Positions 46,935 through 58,372 of a stretch of 64,000 nt of DNA are shown here, piece by piece. The translations under genes and the position numbers were made by a program. The notes under the pieces are model-generated. The model was not told where the DNA came from. It searched no databases and was given only the letters and a program-made list of their open reading frames with translations. Location of the stretch: assembly GCA_014526335.1 (NCBI GenBank), contig JACTAT010000029.1:2674105-2738104 (forward strand), in the 5' to 3' direction. The stretch is from Chrysaora quinquecirrha. Taxonomy: Eukaryota; Cnidaria; Scyphozoa; Semaeostomeae; Pelagiidae. Position 1 is the first letter of the stretch. Each line of letters starts with the position of its first letter.

Positions 46935-47535
46935 TAGTTTAAGGCTAAGTTAGACGTCGTGCAAGAGTCGTACCATGCTGAAAAATAACCTCTGGCGCGG
47001 CAGTAGTACGTCATCTGAACCAATCAATGATTTTAGCTCGTTTACATGGGAGTTTGTGGATTTGAAGTTTGAATCTGCTGTCTGCTATAAAGCAATCCAT
47101 CGTTTCTTGCAAGAAAGTTTTTCAGTCATTCGAATTTCGCTGAAGTTATGTTATTACTCAAGGGAAGCTTGCTTCAAAGATTTTTGCTCGAAGAGCGAGT
47201 CAGTAAGAAAGGTTTCTCTACAAAGGCAAATCTAACTTTCATCACAAATCCAGAATCTAAGCCTATAGTGCCCTTTAACGAACATCTTACCTAAAGCTAA
47301 CACAAGAAAGAGATTCATGACATCATCCTTTCGGTCACAACCCCCTGGTTAAGATGAGTATCTGCAAATAGATTCAGCAAACATATCGATTAGATTTCAC
47401 TAAGATAAAACTTCTTAATTAGGAAACTTTATTAATTACTTTCGGCTGAAATTGCTCTAGCAAATAAGAAAGGAAAAGGAAATCTGCTGCATTGAGCCTT
47501 GCGAGATTTATCTTCATGAAAATAAAAGTTGGCTG
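46935..47535. other. Intergenic, one short open frame
   Basis: An 86-codon plus-strand frame (46975-47235) shows no known motif. A TATAAA word (about 47090) lies inside it, so if anything this is a promoter area. No support either way. Confidence 0.25.
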
Positions 47536-47539
47536 TAAT

Positions 47540-47652
47540 AGGCAGGGATTTTTCCATAACAGTCTGAATTTAAACCTTAGCTACTTGAATGTGCTAGCTA
47601 TAAAATTCAAACTAAGGTTGAGAGTCAGCTTGTTATGGAAAATTCACTGCCT
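47540..47652. repeat. Hairpin inverted repeat / short MITE
   Basis: The left arm aggcagggatttttccataa (then cag) and right arm gttatggaaaattcactgcc are inverted repeats. An inner 'aaaccttag' / 'ctaaggtt' pair extends the arms. Total about 110 bases. Confidence 0.65.
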
Positions 47653-50334
47653 AGTAAGACTTCTTATGGAATCCTTTTCATATTCTCTTCGTAAATACAA
47701 CTAACTTGTATCGGCAGCTTCTAACTTATGCTAATTAGACTTGTTTTCTTCTTTAACAAAGTGGTATCAAACTTCTCTATTGCTGTTTATGGTTTCAATA
47801 AGACGTCTTTTATATATATATATGTGTTCTAAACGACATCTTACTCAGGAGCGTCAAGATAGCAACCAAGTGCGTAGTTTGCGGTGACATGTATGATCAA
47901 TGTACCGGTGTAAGGCTTTTTGCAAGCGTACTGGTCAGTATTCGTGACAATGTACCGGATTTTTCAAGAGAACCATGTACCAGGTTGCGTTTGTACTGTA
48001 CGGGTTAGTTTTTAGCCTGTCGTTCCGTGTACCGGGTGCTCTGTACCGGCGTATCGGGAGGCTGTCACCCTCCACTATATAGTAAGTCATTTATACTTAA
48101 GCTACTCTAATCGACCTAACAGAAAGGACAAAAATAAATTGTGCTTCAGCCTAGAAATGCTCTCAGTATTTTGCCTGCCAAGGGTCAAAACCTTGTTGAG
48201 TAAAGTTCTCACAGCGTTCGAACACCGTGGGTTCGATGATATCAGCAATGTTCAGCGGTATTCAGTCTTTTTGATGGAATCAACATCAGTTAAAATGTTT
48301 AGTGCATTATAGCTAACATTTGATTTCTTCAAGGAATCTCTCATTTAGGCTGAAAAAGATTAAACCCCTAGCTTTCGACATTCTTAAGCATAGGTGAACG
48401 ACGTTAACGTTTTTCACAGAATAATAAGAGCGTTTGAACTAGGCTTTAAAAGTTAATTCAGAACGTAGAGAAATTAGAAATGCTTCTTTCTATATCATGA
48501 CGTGAAAGAGCATAGGGTATAAGCTAGATCGAGACGAGCGTAGCTGTGGAAGCACTTGACCTTCGAGACTAACTAATTTTTTTCTTCCGTTTTTGGCTAT
48601 TTACATCAAGACTTTGGATAGTTTCTATTTTGATTGATATTTCACGTGTTTCGTTCTCACTTCAAAAGGTGTGGCACATTCTAAAGTTTTAAATTTTTCT
48701 AAAAAATTCTGATAAAAACGATGGAATAGCAGCATGACATAAAAATGATTTCAAAACCTTTACACTTTTCTTAAAAATTCATGTGAATACGACTTATCCG
48801 ACAGACAGACTAGATATGTTTATCTTCATTTTCAATTTAATGACTGAGTAGGCGTTAGGGATGGGCAAAAGCAACTAGTTTTAGAAGTTTGAAGGATGGA
48901 TTGCTCGATTGACTGTGGATGGGCTTGGTCAAGTTGTTAGCGAATCAGACACACATTCCATGATAGTGGGTTTTGATTTCCAACAAATTCAAACTTGCCA
49001 CGAAGAGTGAGGAGATTCGCCCGCTCCACGTAACTCCAGGCAAAGGGCACAAGATATCACGCAGTATAGTCACGTCGATAGGAAGGACTTGGGTGGCACT
49101 GCCTAGGTTAGATCTGGGCTGTCCAATGATTCTCCTGACTTAGCACAGACACTCATACCTTGTCGCGTAAGTGCCTGTCAGTCGAATCAAAAAGTCAATC
49201 AGTTGCATTTATTTTAATATATATCAAGAAAAATGAAGCGATTGCAATTGTAGAGTCTACCAAGCGATTCATATTTGTCAAGAATTTTAGTACTGAAACA
49301 GTCGCTCAAAAGATTTGATCGTTAAACACATGTATATTAGGCTTTGTCAGTATGTTATGAAATTAAGTAAAATCATATAGTTGATCGAAAGTAAGATTAG
49401 GTATTTACAAGGAAAGGTAATCTCGTCCTAAAGTGAAAAAACACCATATATATCAACTGACACTAAGAAGCTCTCTAAGTATTCTCTAGTGCTAAAATTC
49501 ATGGAAAAAAAATAATAGTCTCTATGTCAAAGCTTGACCTTAATTTCTAATAAAACCATATTCTTTCCAGTCGTTACTGTATAAGAGTACGAATTCTTCA
49601 ACATCAATCGGGCGTTTCTAACCCTTATTCGTTTTTCTTCAGCTGATCTCCCATTATTGATAGGATTAATTATATGGATCGTGAAACTTTTGGAGAACAT
49701 AATGCACAGAATTTAGAGATACAACGTAATTTTGCTATCTAGCCCCCGTCTATGCATTAATCAGCTTCCAGAATAACTTAAGACTTTCACATAGATTAGC
49801 GCTTGTCTATTATAGCATATTTCGTCTATTATAGCACATGTAAACAACTGCAGACACATAAGAGGAAACAAGGAAAAACTCCTATAATATACAGATGATG
49901 AAGGAAATCGTTGCTTGAGTTCGTAGAGATGTATTGAGCTACAGTGGATAAAAGTATACGCTAGCTAAATGGATTGAAATTTTGAGGAACACAATAACAG
50001 TTGGGAATCATAAAGCATTTGTATGACAACATACAGCAGTCACGTTAGGTAAGTTAGAAATTTGCTATTACCAAGTTTCGAAAACTGCACTTACAGAAGA
50101 TAATTCACACAAGAGGATAAATTATTATATAATTCCACAACTGTTTATCGTAAGGCATAAGCGAAACCATGCTCAGCTGAACCAGTAGAGTTTCCACATT
50201 AAGAATATCTCGTATCGTATCGAGATAACAGAGAAGATTTTTCGAATTTGAATATATAAGTTTTAATCTTGACGATGGTTTATTCTTAAAATACATCTGT
50301 TGATGCAATACGGCATACGCATAATCAGTTAGTT
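47653..50334. other. Intergenic, nothing recognised
   Basis: No gene recognised over 2.7 kb. A 200-base GC-richer patch (47880-48065) contains repeated 'gtaccgg' words (about 47903, 47951, 48030, 48044) that may be a degenerate repeat. The rest is AT-rich. Confidence 0.35.
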
Positions 50335-50431
50335 GGCTTGTTATTTACTCAATTAATTAACTCAATTCCACAGCTTATTTGTTTACTTGCAGTCTATTTG
50401 GTTAATTAGTTGGTTAGTTCGTATAAGTAAG

Positions 50432-50465
<34 letters not shown>

Positions 50466-50735
50466 GTTTGTTTGTTAGTTTGTTTGTTGGTTAGTTAGTT
50501 AGTTAGTTAGTTTGTTTGTTAGTTAGTTAGTTAGCTAGTTAGTAAGTAAGTTATTTACCTAGTTATTTATTATAAGTTAGTTAGTTAGTAAATTACATGG
50601 TTGGTTAATTGGTTAGTTAGTTTATTAGTTAGTTAATCAGTTAGTTATTTAGTTAATAACTTAGTAAATTAGTTAGTTAGCTAGTTAGTCAGTTAGTTAG
50701 TTAGTTAGTTAGTTAGTCAGTTAGTTAAGTAGTTG

Positions 50736-50776
<41 letters not shown>

Positions 50777-50855
50777 CTTGTTTGTTAGTTTAGTTAGTTA
50801 GTTAGTTAGTTAGTTAATTAATTAGTTAGTTAGTTAGTTAGTTAGCTGGTTATTA
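50335..50855. repeat. (TTAG)n degenerate tract
   Basis: About 500 bases of ttag repeat with interspersed 'tttg' variants, the same motif as 36715-38335. 'cttcttaacaaagtggtacc' follows, while 'cttctttaacaaagtggtat' occurs at 47749 without a tract. Confidence 0.95.
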
Positions 50856-51653
50856 TTCTTCGAAACAGACTGACGACGCTTCTTAACAAAGTGGTACCGA
50901 AACTATGTAAGTGTTATGTAACGAACTCCAAACAAATACATCATAGTCCTGTAGTAATTGATCCCACGACATTGTTTATAAGGTGCAAAATATGTACATA
51001 GTCAACAATTCCAAGTGCTTGAAAAACAGTTAGTTTTTTCTTTATGTCCTTGCTTTTAGAGTCTTACTGTAGTAGCAAATTTCCCTTAGATCAACGAGGA
51101 TAGCCCTTGCCATCATGAATACTAAATATTGAGAGGTTATTCTGTAGCTACTGTACTGTGCAGCAGAGAATTTGACTGTGTATATAATCCTCGACAAAGG
51201 TGGACTTTCTTTGGCTGGTTTAGCAGCATTACGCCAAGTTACAGAAAGACGTCTTAAAATTAAGCTTGTAATCCCAATGATTTATTGATGCCTCGTAAGA
51301 GTCGTAAATAATGCCACATTCATAATACTTTAATACTCATATTGAAGTTATAACAAAATTTATTCATTAGCCTTTATAAATATTCTATCTTCTTGGATTA
51401 TAGCAAGATATAAGCCACGATGGTGGATTAATACATAGCAAACAGAACAGCGATAGCGAAACTAGTTTAACGGACTGGACTGATAGCATTAGAAAAGATT
51501 TAAGCTCAGCCAAAGGCAATAGCCAAGCTAGTAGTTAGTTACATTGAAACATTGTTGCCTGAACATCCAAACTTTGCTCGTCTTGAATCAAATATTTTTA
51601 AGATCTTTACGGCCTATTTAAGCAAATTTCTATCATCCCTCATCTATCATTGT
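50856..51653. other. Intergenic, nothing recognised
   Basis: No gene recognised. Confidence 0.3.
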
Positions 51654-52063
51654 AAGGCCCTGACCAAATGATCAAACATTGTTGATCCAACATTTGAAAT
51701 TTGCTTGTCAAGCAAATTTTTGACCGTTTGGCCACGTCCAAAAACAGTTCTCGACCAACATCTTTTGCGTGCGTCAAGCAAAAAATGTTTTTGAACTTTT
51801 TCAACAGGCCACAAATGTTGCTTATTTTTGCTTGTGAAGCAATGTTTGATCGTTTGGCTGCCTTGCCAACATTCTTTGTCAAACATTACTTTTGTTTTTG
51901 ACAAACTGAAACAACTTAGCAACAAGGCGTTCATGTTTGTGCATTAGCAATAACATCGTTGTTGGAAAGCAATGTTTTTGGACGTGGCCAAAAGGGCAAA
52001 AATAATTGTAAAGCAAATTTGAAATGTTGGACCAGCAATGTTTAATCGTTTGGCCAGGGCCTA
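51654..52063. mobile_element. 'gatcaaacattgttg' MITE, copy 3
   Basis: Left end aaggccctgaccaaatgatc (then aaacattgttg) and right end tgtttaatcgtttggccagg (then gcct). It shares 'ttttggacgtggcc' and 'tttgaccgtttggccacgtcc' with the other copies. Confidence 0.8.
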
Positions 52064-53564
52064 ACGGCAGAAAGGGTCACTCATAGGAATTGGTTATCAT
52101 TTAGGTTGCTACAACATACTTCCAAAGATAATCATGGTTTTTAACAGAAAGAAATGGTTTCATGCTTAATAGCCGATAGATCATTAGATATACGAACTGT
52201 GGTTGTACAGAACCTCAAAATAAGAGCCTACTGGTATCTCTTGGTTACCATTCGTATTAAGGTCAGTTTCGCTTGAGGAGAGTTGCTGGACCTGGACCTC
52301 TTTTATTCGAGGCAAAAAAATGCCACGAGCCACGGCTGAGAGACTAAGGACTGAGACAACACTACTAATAGATTTACTTTGTCATTTTCATTTGACCACA
52401 TGGGCATAACTTTCGAAGACAGCTTGACAGTTCTCCTTTCAGGTGGAAAATGAGTAATGAGTACCCAGGGTATTCTTGCTACAATAGCAGTCTCAACCAG
52501 CAGGCTAACTGCCCACAGCCTAAAACTATGTTGACAACAAAGATTGCTGTCTTGAATGCTTTTCTGCTACCAAAAAATACTAATGCTAGCAATCTTCTTG
52601 ACCTCTGGTTTCCATAAAGCCATAACTACCGACGGTAGCCTCCGGCATAGGTGTATACCGTCTTTTCAGGATGCCACAGCAACATAATTACCATATCGTT
52701 CTTCTCACCATTCAATCATTCAGAGATTTTGGAGAATATGGATGTTCCTTGGGCAAACAGGGTCGTGTGCTAGCACTGGAACGATGGATTGCCGGAAAAA
52801 GTAGAACACTGTTCTACATTGGTTTCGTTGCCGCAGATACCTTGAGGCGACGCTTTTCAATTGAAAATTTGCCGGCGGTATACTACAGGCAATCCTCCCT
52901 CCGGCTGCCGCTAGATTGAAATAAGGCCTAAGGCAAAAAACCAAAGTTTTTCTGCTATGACACTGTCATAGGCCTTTTTTAAATTAAAATAGAAAAAGAG
53001 ATGCTTTTTAATAAGATGGACATGAAATTAATGAATAAATGTGTCTTTAGTGTTTTTGAAATCATTTTCCGACAGGCTTTTGATAAAATAAACATTTTCG
53101 AACTTTTCAACTCTGTAAGACACAAAATTTGAAAATTGGATAATTCTGACCCTCTAAGCTCATCGAATTGATTTACAGAAGCTTTGATTCAATTTTCTTT
53201 AAATTGCCAGATTTTATCTCATTCTCCCAAAGATTTGATTAATTTTGATTCATTAAGAATGAAGGGAAATACATAATTACTGTTTCCATTTTGTATCATT
53301 CTAGAGAATTCATATGGAAAATCATATTAAAATGTATGGGAATAAGATAGAGCTTCTCAATTGAATTTCAAATAAATTACGTTTCCTTGCTTTGTTAACA
53401 CTTATAATACTGATGTTCATATTGACTAATTAGATAAAAACAGAGGGTTTTAATGGCATCTCAATTTGAGACATGACATTGGGATAGGAAATACGGTAGT
53501 GAGTTTGCAACAGGCAACAGCTCTTGCATTTGGAGGCATTCAAGGTAAAGTCATTTCCGGATTT
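52064..53564. other. Intergenic, nothing recognised
   Basis: Open frames at 52671-52919 (plus) and 52944-52720 (minus) overlap each other and neither has a recognisable motif. Downstream is AT-rich with many 'aattttg' words. Confidence 0.3.
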
Positions 53565-53872
53565 ATAATAATAATAATAATATGATATAATGAGGGATAA
53601 GGAGGCCATTGGCCTATAAAACCCTTTTGTGTTCATTAGTAACAGTTGTACTTCTGGTTTCCACAGAAATCGTCATATAATTTTTCAAACTCCACAACTG
53701 ATTTCGCATTTATGACTGTTGCTGGCAAGTTGTTCCATTCGTTTATTATTCTGTTCGAGAAACAATTCTTCCTAATGTTTAACGATGAAGCAAATTTGAA
53801 AAGCTTCAGATTGTGTCCTCTTGTAATTGTAGTACTTTGATCAAAAAATCTTTTGCTGTCAGTATCAATCAT
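53565..53872 (-). mobile_element. 5'-truncated CR1-like LINE 3' end
   Basis: Minus frame 53872-53636 reads DTDSKRFFDQSTTITRGHNL, LFKFASSLNIRKNCFSNRII, NEWNNLPATVINAKSVVEF and FEKLYDDF, the standard end of CR1/Jockey RTs ('..R.....F.vR....WN.LP..iv.A.....FK..ld'). The 3' end is an (ATT)n tail (taataataataata at about 53567). Only about 300 bases remain. Confidence 0.82.
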
Positions 53873-54007
53873 AGTATTTTAAAAGTATCTTTAAAGTATC
53901 TTTTAAAAGTATTTTTAAGTTTGCTTTTCATACATTAATGCGAATCTTCATTTGCCAAGATAAAAGCTGTAGGATTATTTGCCGATGCTATGGGCCACTT
54001 TGTCTAC

Positions 54008-54690
54008 GGCCCTTGCCAAACGATCGAATATTAGCTATGTGATAAACATTTGATGGTCGCAAGGCAAACGAATGTTTGGCCCCATTGCAAAGCAATGCTC
54101 GTCAAACATTTTCTGCTGTGACAAACAGAAAATGCTTATGAAGTTTTTCAGAAACACTTCGGATAGAATTGAAAAGTCGAAACGAATTTTGCTTGTCAAG
54201 CAGTGTTTAGCGACGTTGACAAGGGTCAAACATTGTTTGGACACACCGGTCTCAAGAACAACCAGCTACGTTTAGTAATTTCTACACTTGTTTGCCGTTT
54301 TGAAGGTTTTGTAAATAACTTAGAGGCAGCATGCTTTCTAAAAGTCACGGATATTTGGCCAAAAGTTTGTGGAGACTTGTGAAGATGATTCTCGTTTACT
54401 GAGGTTTTCAGTAGAAAGGGATTGTGTTTTTTTTGTCCATCTTCGTGTAAGCATGCATCAAGCTGGCAATTTGGAACAACGATTTTCCGGCACCACGTTT
54501 TTCGACGTTATCAGCTTTGCTTGTTGTTGTCTGAAAATGGCGTGAGGATAGGTGTTTTAATACTTGTTTCATTCGTTTGGCCTGGTCATGAAACAACATC
54601 CAACAATGCTGGACAAACATTTTTGGAACGTTCTACGAATATTTGATTAGCTATGATATTATGAGTGTTCGATTTATTGGGCCAGGACTT
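54008..54690. mobile_element. Decayed 'gatcaaacattgttg' family element
   Basis: Starts cggcccttgccaaacgatcg, with related internal words (gacaagggtcaaacattg, 'gtttggcctggtcatg', 'aacatccaacaatgctgg') and an end-like 'gggccaggacttaag' at about 54680. Internal order differs from the full copies, so it is either decayed or two adjacent fragments. Confidence 0.5.
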
Positions 54691-54851
54691 AAGAGTACAA
54701 CAAGATCTGTACTGTACGCCAATCGAATTTTCAAATCTGCAGTTCACATTCCTAACACACGGTACTTGAGATTAGTCCCAGATGTGCATTGCTTTGAAAA
54801 ATAGGCCGATATTCCTTCTCAAGCCGCTTAATTAGCAACGCACCTTTTGAT

Positions 54852-57146
54852 GGCTATTACTAAAATGGGGAACGTCGGGGAACGTCGGGGAACGACGGGG
54901 AACGTCGGGGAACGACGGGGAACGTCGGGGAACGTCGGGGAACGACGGGGAACGGCGGGGAACGTCGGGGAACGACATGGGAACGGCGGGGATTGACGGG
55001 GAACGATGGGGAACGGCGGGAACGTCGGGGAACGACATGGGAACGGCGGGGAATGACGGGGAACGATGGGGAACGGCGGGGAACGTCGGGGAACGACATG
55101 GGAACGGCGGGGAATGACAGGGAACGTCGGGGAACGAGATGGGAACGGCGGGGAATGACGGGGAACGTCGGGGAACGAGATTGGAACGGCGGGGAAGACG
55201 GGGAACGTCGGGGAACGACATGGGAACGGCGGGGAACGATGGGGAACGTCGGGGAATGGCAGGGAACGACATGGGAACAGCGGGGAATGACGGGGAACGT
55301 CGGGGAACGATATTGGAATGGCGGGAATGACGAGGAACGGCGGGAATGACGGGGAACGGCATGGGAATGACGAGGAACGGCGGGAATGATGGGGAACGGC
55401 ATGGGAATGACGAGGAATGGCGGGAACGACATGGGAACAAATTGGGAATGGCGGGGAACGACATGGGAACGGTGGGGAATGACGAGGAACAGCGGGGAAC
55501 GGCGGGGAATGGCGGGGAATGATGAGGAATGATCGGAAATGACGTGGAACGACATGGGAACGGCGGGGAGTGGCGGGAAACGTTGGGTAACGCAGAGAAC
55601 GGAAGTGCAGGAAGGACAGGAGGACCAACAGAAGTGGCACAGAACTAGTAACAACAAATATAAAGAAACAGCGACGCCTCCACCCTCTTCAGGAAAAAAT
55701 GTTGATTTGTGCTTGCTACCTATAATACTCGGAAGGCTAGGTAAACGAAACATTGTATATCTTACTTATAAATTTTACTTCACAAAACTAACCCCTGCAA
55801 ATGTAACACTTCAGCAAAGGAATTAAGTTACAATTTTCAGTGGGCGTGTGTTTGTTTAATCTACATAACAGTCTTACCCTAATCCTACCGGGCGTTTTTT
55901 AAGTAACATAGCCGGGGGTTTCCCCCTCCATACCTGTTAAACTGTTAAACTTATAAAGACGATTTCTGAACGTCTCTCAGCATTCCAAAGATCTGCCCTC
56001 AACTATAAAATTAGATTTATCTATTGCCGATCATCAGAACAAAGAATCATTAAATAACATCATGACAGCACTACAAGCAATTTTAATGTAAAATGGAGAA
56101 GATTCAAATTATTAATTCATTTCCATGAAGCATTCAAACTGTGAAATTGGGGGTTTCTTACTCTATTTAAATCATGTTTAAATTTAGCAGTGATTTCTAA
56201 GCGACAAATTCGTGAGAATTTCGTAAGCAAATTTCCTTAAGCCGGGGCCGGGGCTGCAGGGCCGGGGCCGGTAATTACTAATAGCCAGAAAGAAAATGCT
56301 GAAATGGTATATTTCAATGGTAATCAAGAATCACGATTATGTAGATTAAACAAACACACGCCCACTGAAAATTGTAACTTAATTCCTTTGCTGAAGTGTT
56401 ACATTTGCAGGGGTTAGTTTTGTGAAGTAAAATTTATAAGTAAGATATACAATGTTTCGTTTACCTAGCCTTCCGAGTATTATAGGTAGCAAACACAAAT
56501 CAACATTTTTTCCTGAAGAGGGTGGAGGCGTCGCTGTTTCTTTATATTTGTTGTTACTAGTTCTGTGCCACTTCTGTTGGTTCTCCTGTCCTTCCTGCAC
56601 TTCCGTTCTCCGTGGTTACCCGACGTTTCCCGCCACTCCCCGCCGTTCCCATGTCGTTCCACGTCATTCCCGATCATTCCTCATCATTCCCCGCCATTCC
56701 CCGCCGTTCCCCGCTGTTCCTCGTCATTCCCCACCGTTCCCATGTCGTTCCCCGCCATTCCCAATTTGTTCCCATGTCGTTCCACGCCATTCCTCGTCAT
56801 TCCCATGCCGTTCCCATCTCGTTCCCCGACGTTCCCCGCCGTTCCCCATCGTTCCCCGCCGTTCCCATGTCGTTCCCCGACGTTCCCCGTCATTCCCCGC
56901 CGTTCCCATCTCGTTCCCCGACGTTCCCCGTCATTCCCCGCCGTTCCCATCTCGTTCCCCGACGTTCCCCGTCATTCCCCGCCGTTCCCATGCCGTTCCC
57001 CATCGTTCCCCGCCGTTCCCCATCGTTCCCCGACGTTCCCCGACGTTCCCCGTCATTCCCCGACGTTCCCCGTCGTTCCCCGACGTTCCCCGTCATTCCC
57101 CGACGTTCCCCGTCATTCCCCGACGTTCCCCATTTTAGTAATAGCC
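54852..57146. mobile_element. Foldback transposon with minisatellite arms (~2.3 kb)
   Basis: Outer ends ggctattactaaaatgggga and tccccattttagtaatagcc are exact inverses. Each arm has an outer array of a ~10-bp unit (ggggaacgnc; 54866-55590 left, 56620-57135 right) and an inner ~265-bp unique segment (55596-55867 and 56338-56605). The inner segments are nearly identical and inverted. The centre (55868-56337) is single-copy and holds 'gccggggccggggctgcagg'. The flanks ccttttgat (left) and cctttttgat (right) look like a target duplication of about 9 bp. No transposase. Long Pro/Ser/Phe/Arg open frames in the arms are repeat artefacts. Confidence 0.88.
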
Positions 57147-58130
57147 CCTTTTTGATTGATACTGTGGTGTAGATCATTTTAAGTGAGTCTACACGCTCGG
57201 GATTAAGCGGACAAATAAAAACAAAGCGTGTACGCTATCTAAATATTTAAGACAATAATCATAGTAACTTATCGATGAATAAAATAATCATACAGCACGC
57301 GACAGGGTAATTTGCCCAAATAGATCACGCCAAATTGTGATGGATAGATATCTATGTAGAAATTCATAAACTCACGAAACCAATTCGGTAGCGCATTTCG
57401 TATTTGCATTTTTATTAATTTAACTTAACTTTAACTTAACCTAACCTAACTTAACTTAACGTAACTTAACTTAACATTCTCAAGATTCTCCAGAAAACTT
57501 CATCTCTGTTCTTAGAAACCCCACCATAATTAGTGGGCCAAGTTTCTGTAAAAATCGAGCCCAAACGTCGAAAATGCTTCAAAACCAGTCAAAATTTAAG
57601 ATATTAGTGGATAAGTGAATAGTATAAATTTATTGCGCGAAGTCTGTTGTTCTTAAAGTATGCCTCTAAACACTTGATGCTGAGGCGTCTTTTTCCTTTA
57701 CATATCTACTGTACGGTTTGAAGTATCCAGATACATATGTAGATATATGATAGATGTGCGCTATAATATCCAAAAAGGAAATATTAAACCATAAAGACTC
57801 TCTATATATGTATCAATAAAAATGTTAACGTGCATGATATTTCTCTTCCGCAAAGTCTTTTGAAAAGAGCGATCAGCCTATTCTAGAACCAAAAACAACT
57901 GCATGGAGCGATTCAAGAACAAATTGAAGAAAATACTAAATACTGAGTCTCACAAAGAATTTATAAACAAGATTTCCAGGGGCTTTTAAAATAGGATCAT
58001 CCATTGGATTCCAGGCTAGTGAATTATGTTAAATCGGCACTTGAACAAATGAACATTCTTTAAGTAAGCGGATTATGAGATCATAGCAGCCTGCTGCGAA
58101 TAAGGCAAAGTCCTGAATGTAAAGAGCTCG
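57147..58130. other. Intergenic with a short (TTAAC)n patch
   Basis: A ~60-base 'taacttaacttaacctaacc' patch lies at 57417-57475. No gene recognised. Confidence 0.4.
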
Positions 58131-58188
58131 GATTGGTTAAGGTTGTCGAGTAAAAAATAGACTTCCTTCTGATTGGTAGTTGACGTCA
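58131..58188 (+). promoter_or_regulatory. CCAAT/CRE-like promoter elements
   Basis: Two GATTGG words (inverted CCAAT boxes) at 58131 and 58171 and a full CRE palindrome TGACGTCA at 58181 lie 45-100 bases upstream of the ATG of the candidate exon 58233-58372. The cluster is typical of a TATA-less animal promoter. Inference only. Confidence 0.3.
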
Positions 58189-58232
58189 TTGCCAAGACAA
58201 TTTCAACTGGGGCTCAGCTTAATGCCAACTAT

Positions 58233-58372
58233 ATGAATGGGGATTTTCGAAGAAGAGCGACGTGTGCGAAAGTCGTTCAAATTTTGTGCTTAGTGAGATA
58301 TTGTGTACATCTATGTGTTGCGGTGTTCTTGTTATATGATTTTATTATGTACAGAGACCAAAGGATAAATTG
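58233..58372 (+). CDS. Candidate first exon of a membrane protein
   Basis: ATG 58233 opens MNGDFRRRATCAKVVQILCL, then VRYCVHLCVAVFLLYDFIMY and RDQRINW, ending at a donor aattg/gtaagc (58372/58373, phase 2). A short basic cytosolic start followed by a 25-residue hydrophobic helix suggests the first transmembrane segment of a MARVEL-like or other small multi-pass protein, but the family is not recognised. Two further in-frame ATGs lie upstream, from 58173. No second exon was found before gene B. Confidence 0.35.

Noticed and set aside
54828..55753. Proline/arginine-rich open frames up to 297 codons in three frames
   Set aside because: They follow the 10-bp minisatellite of a foldback element; all frames are open at once and mirror-image frames occur at 56452-57172.
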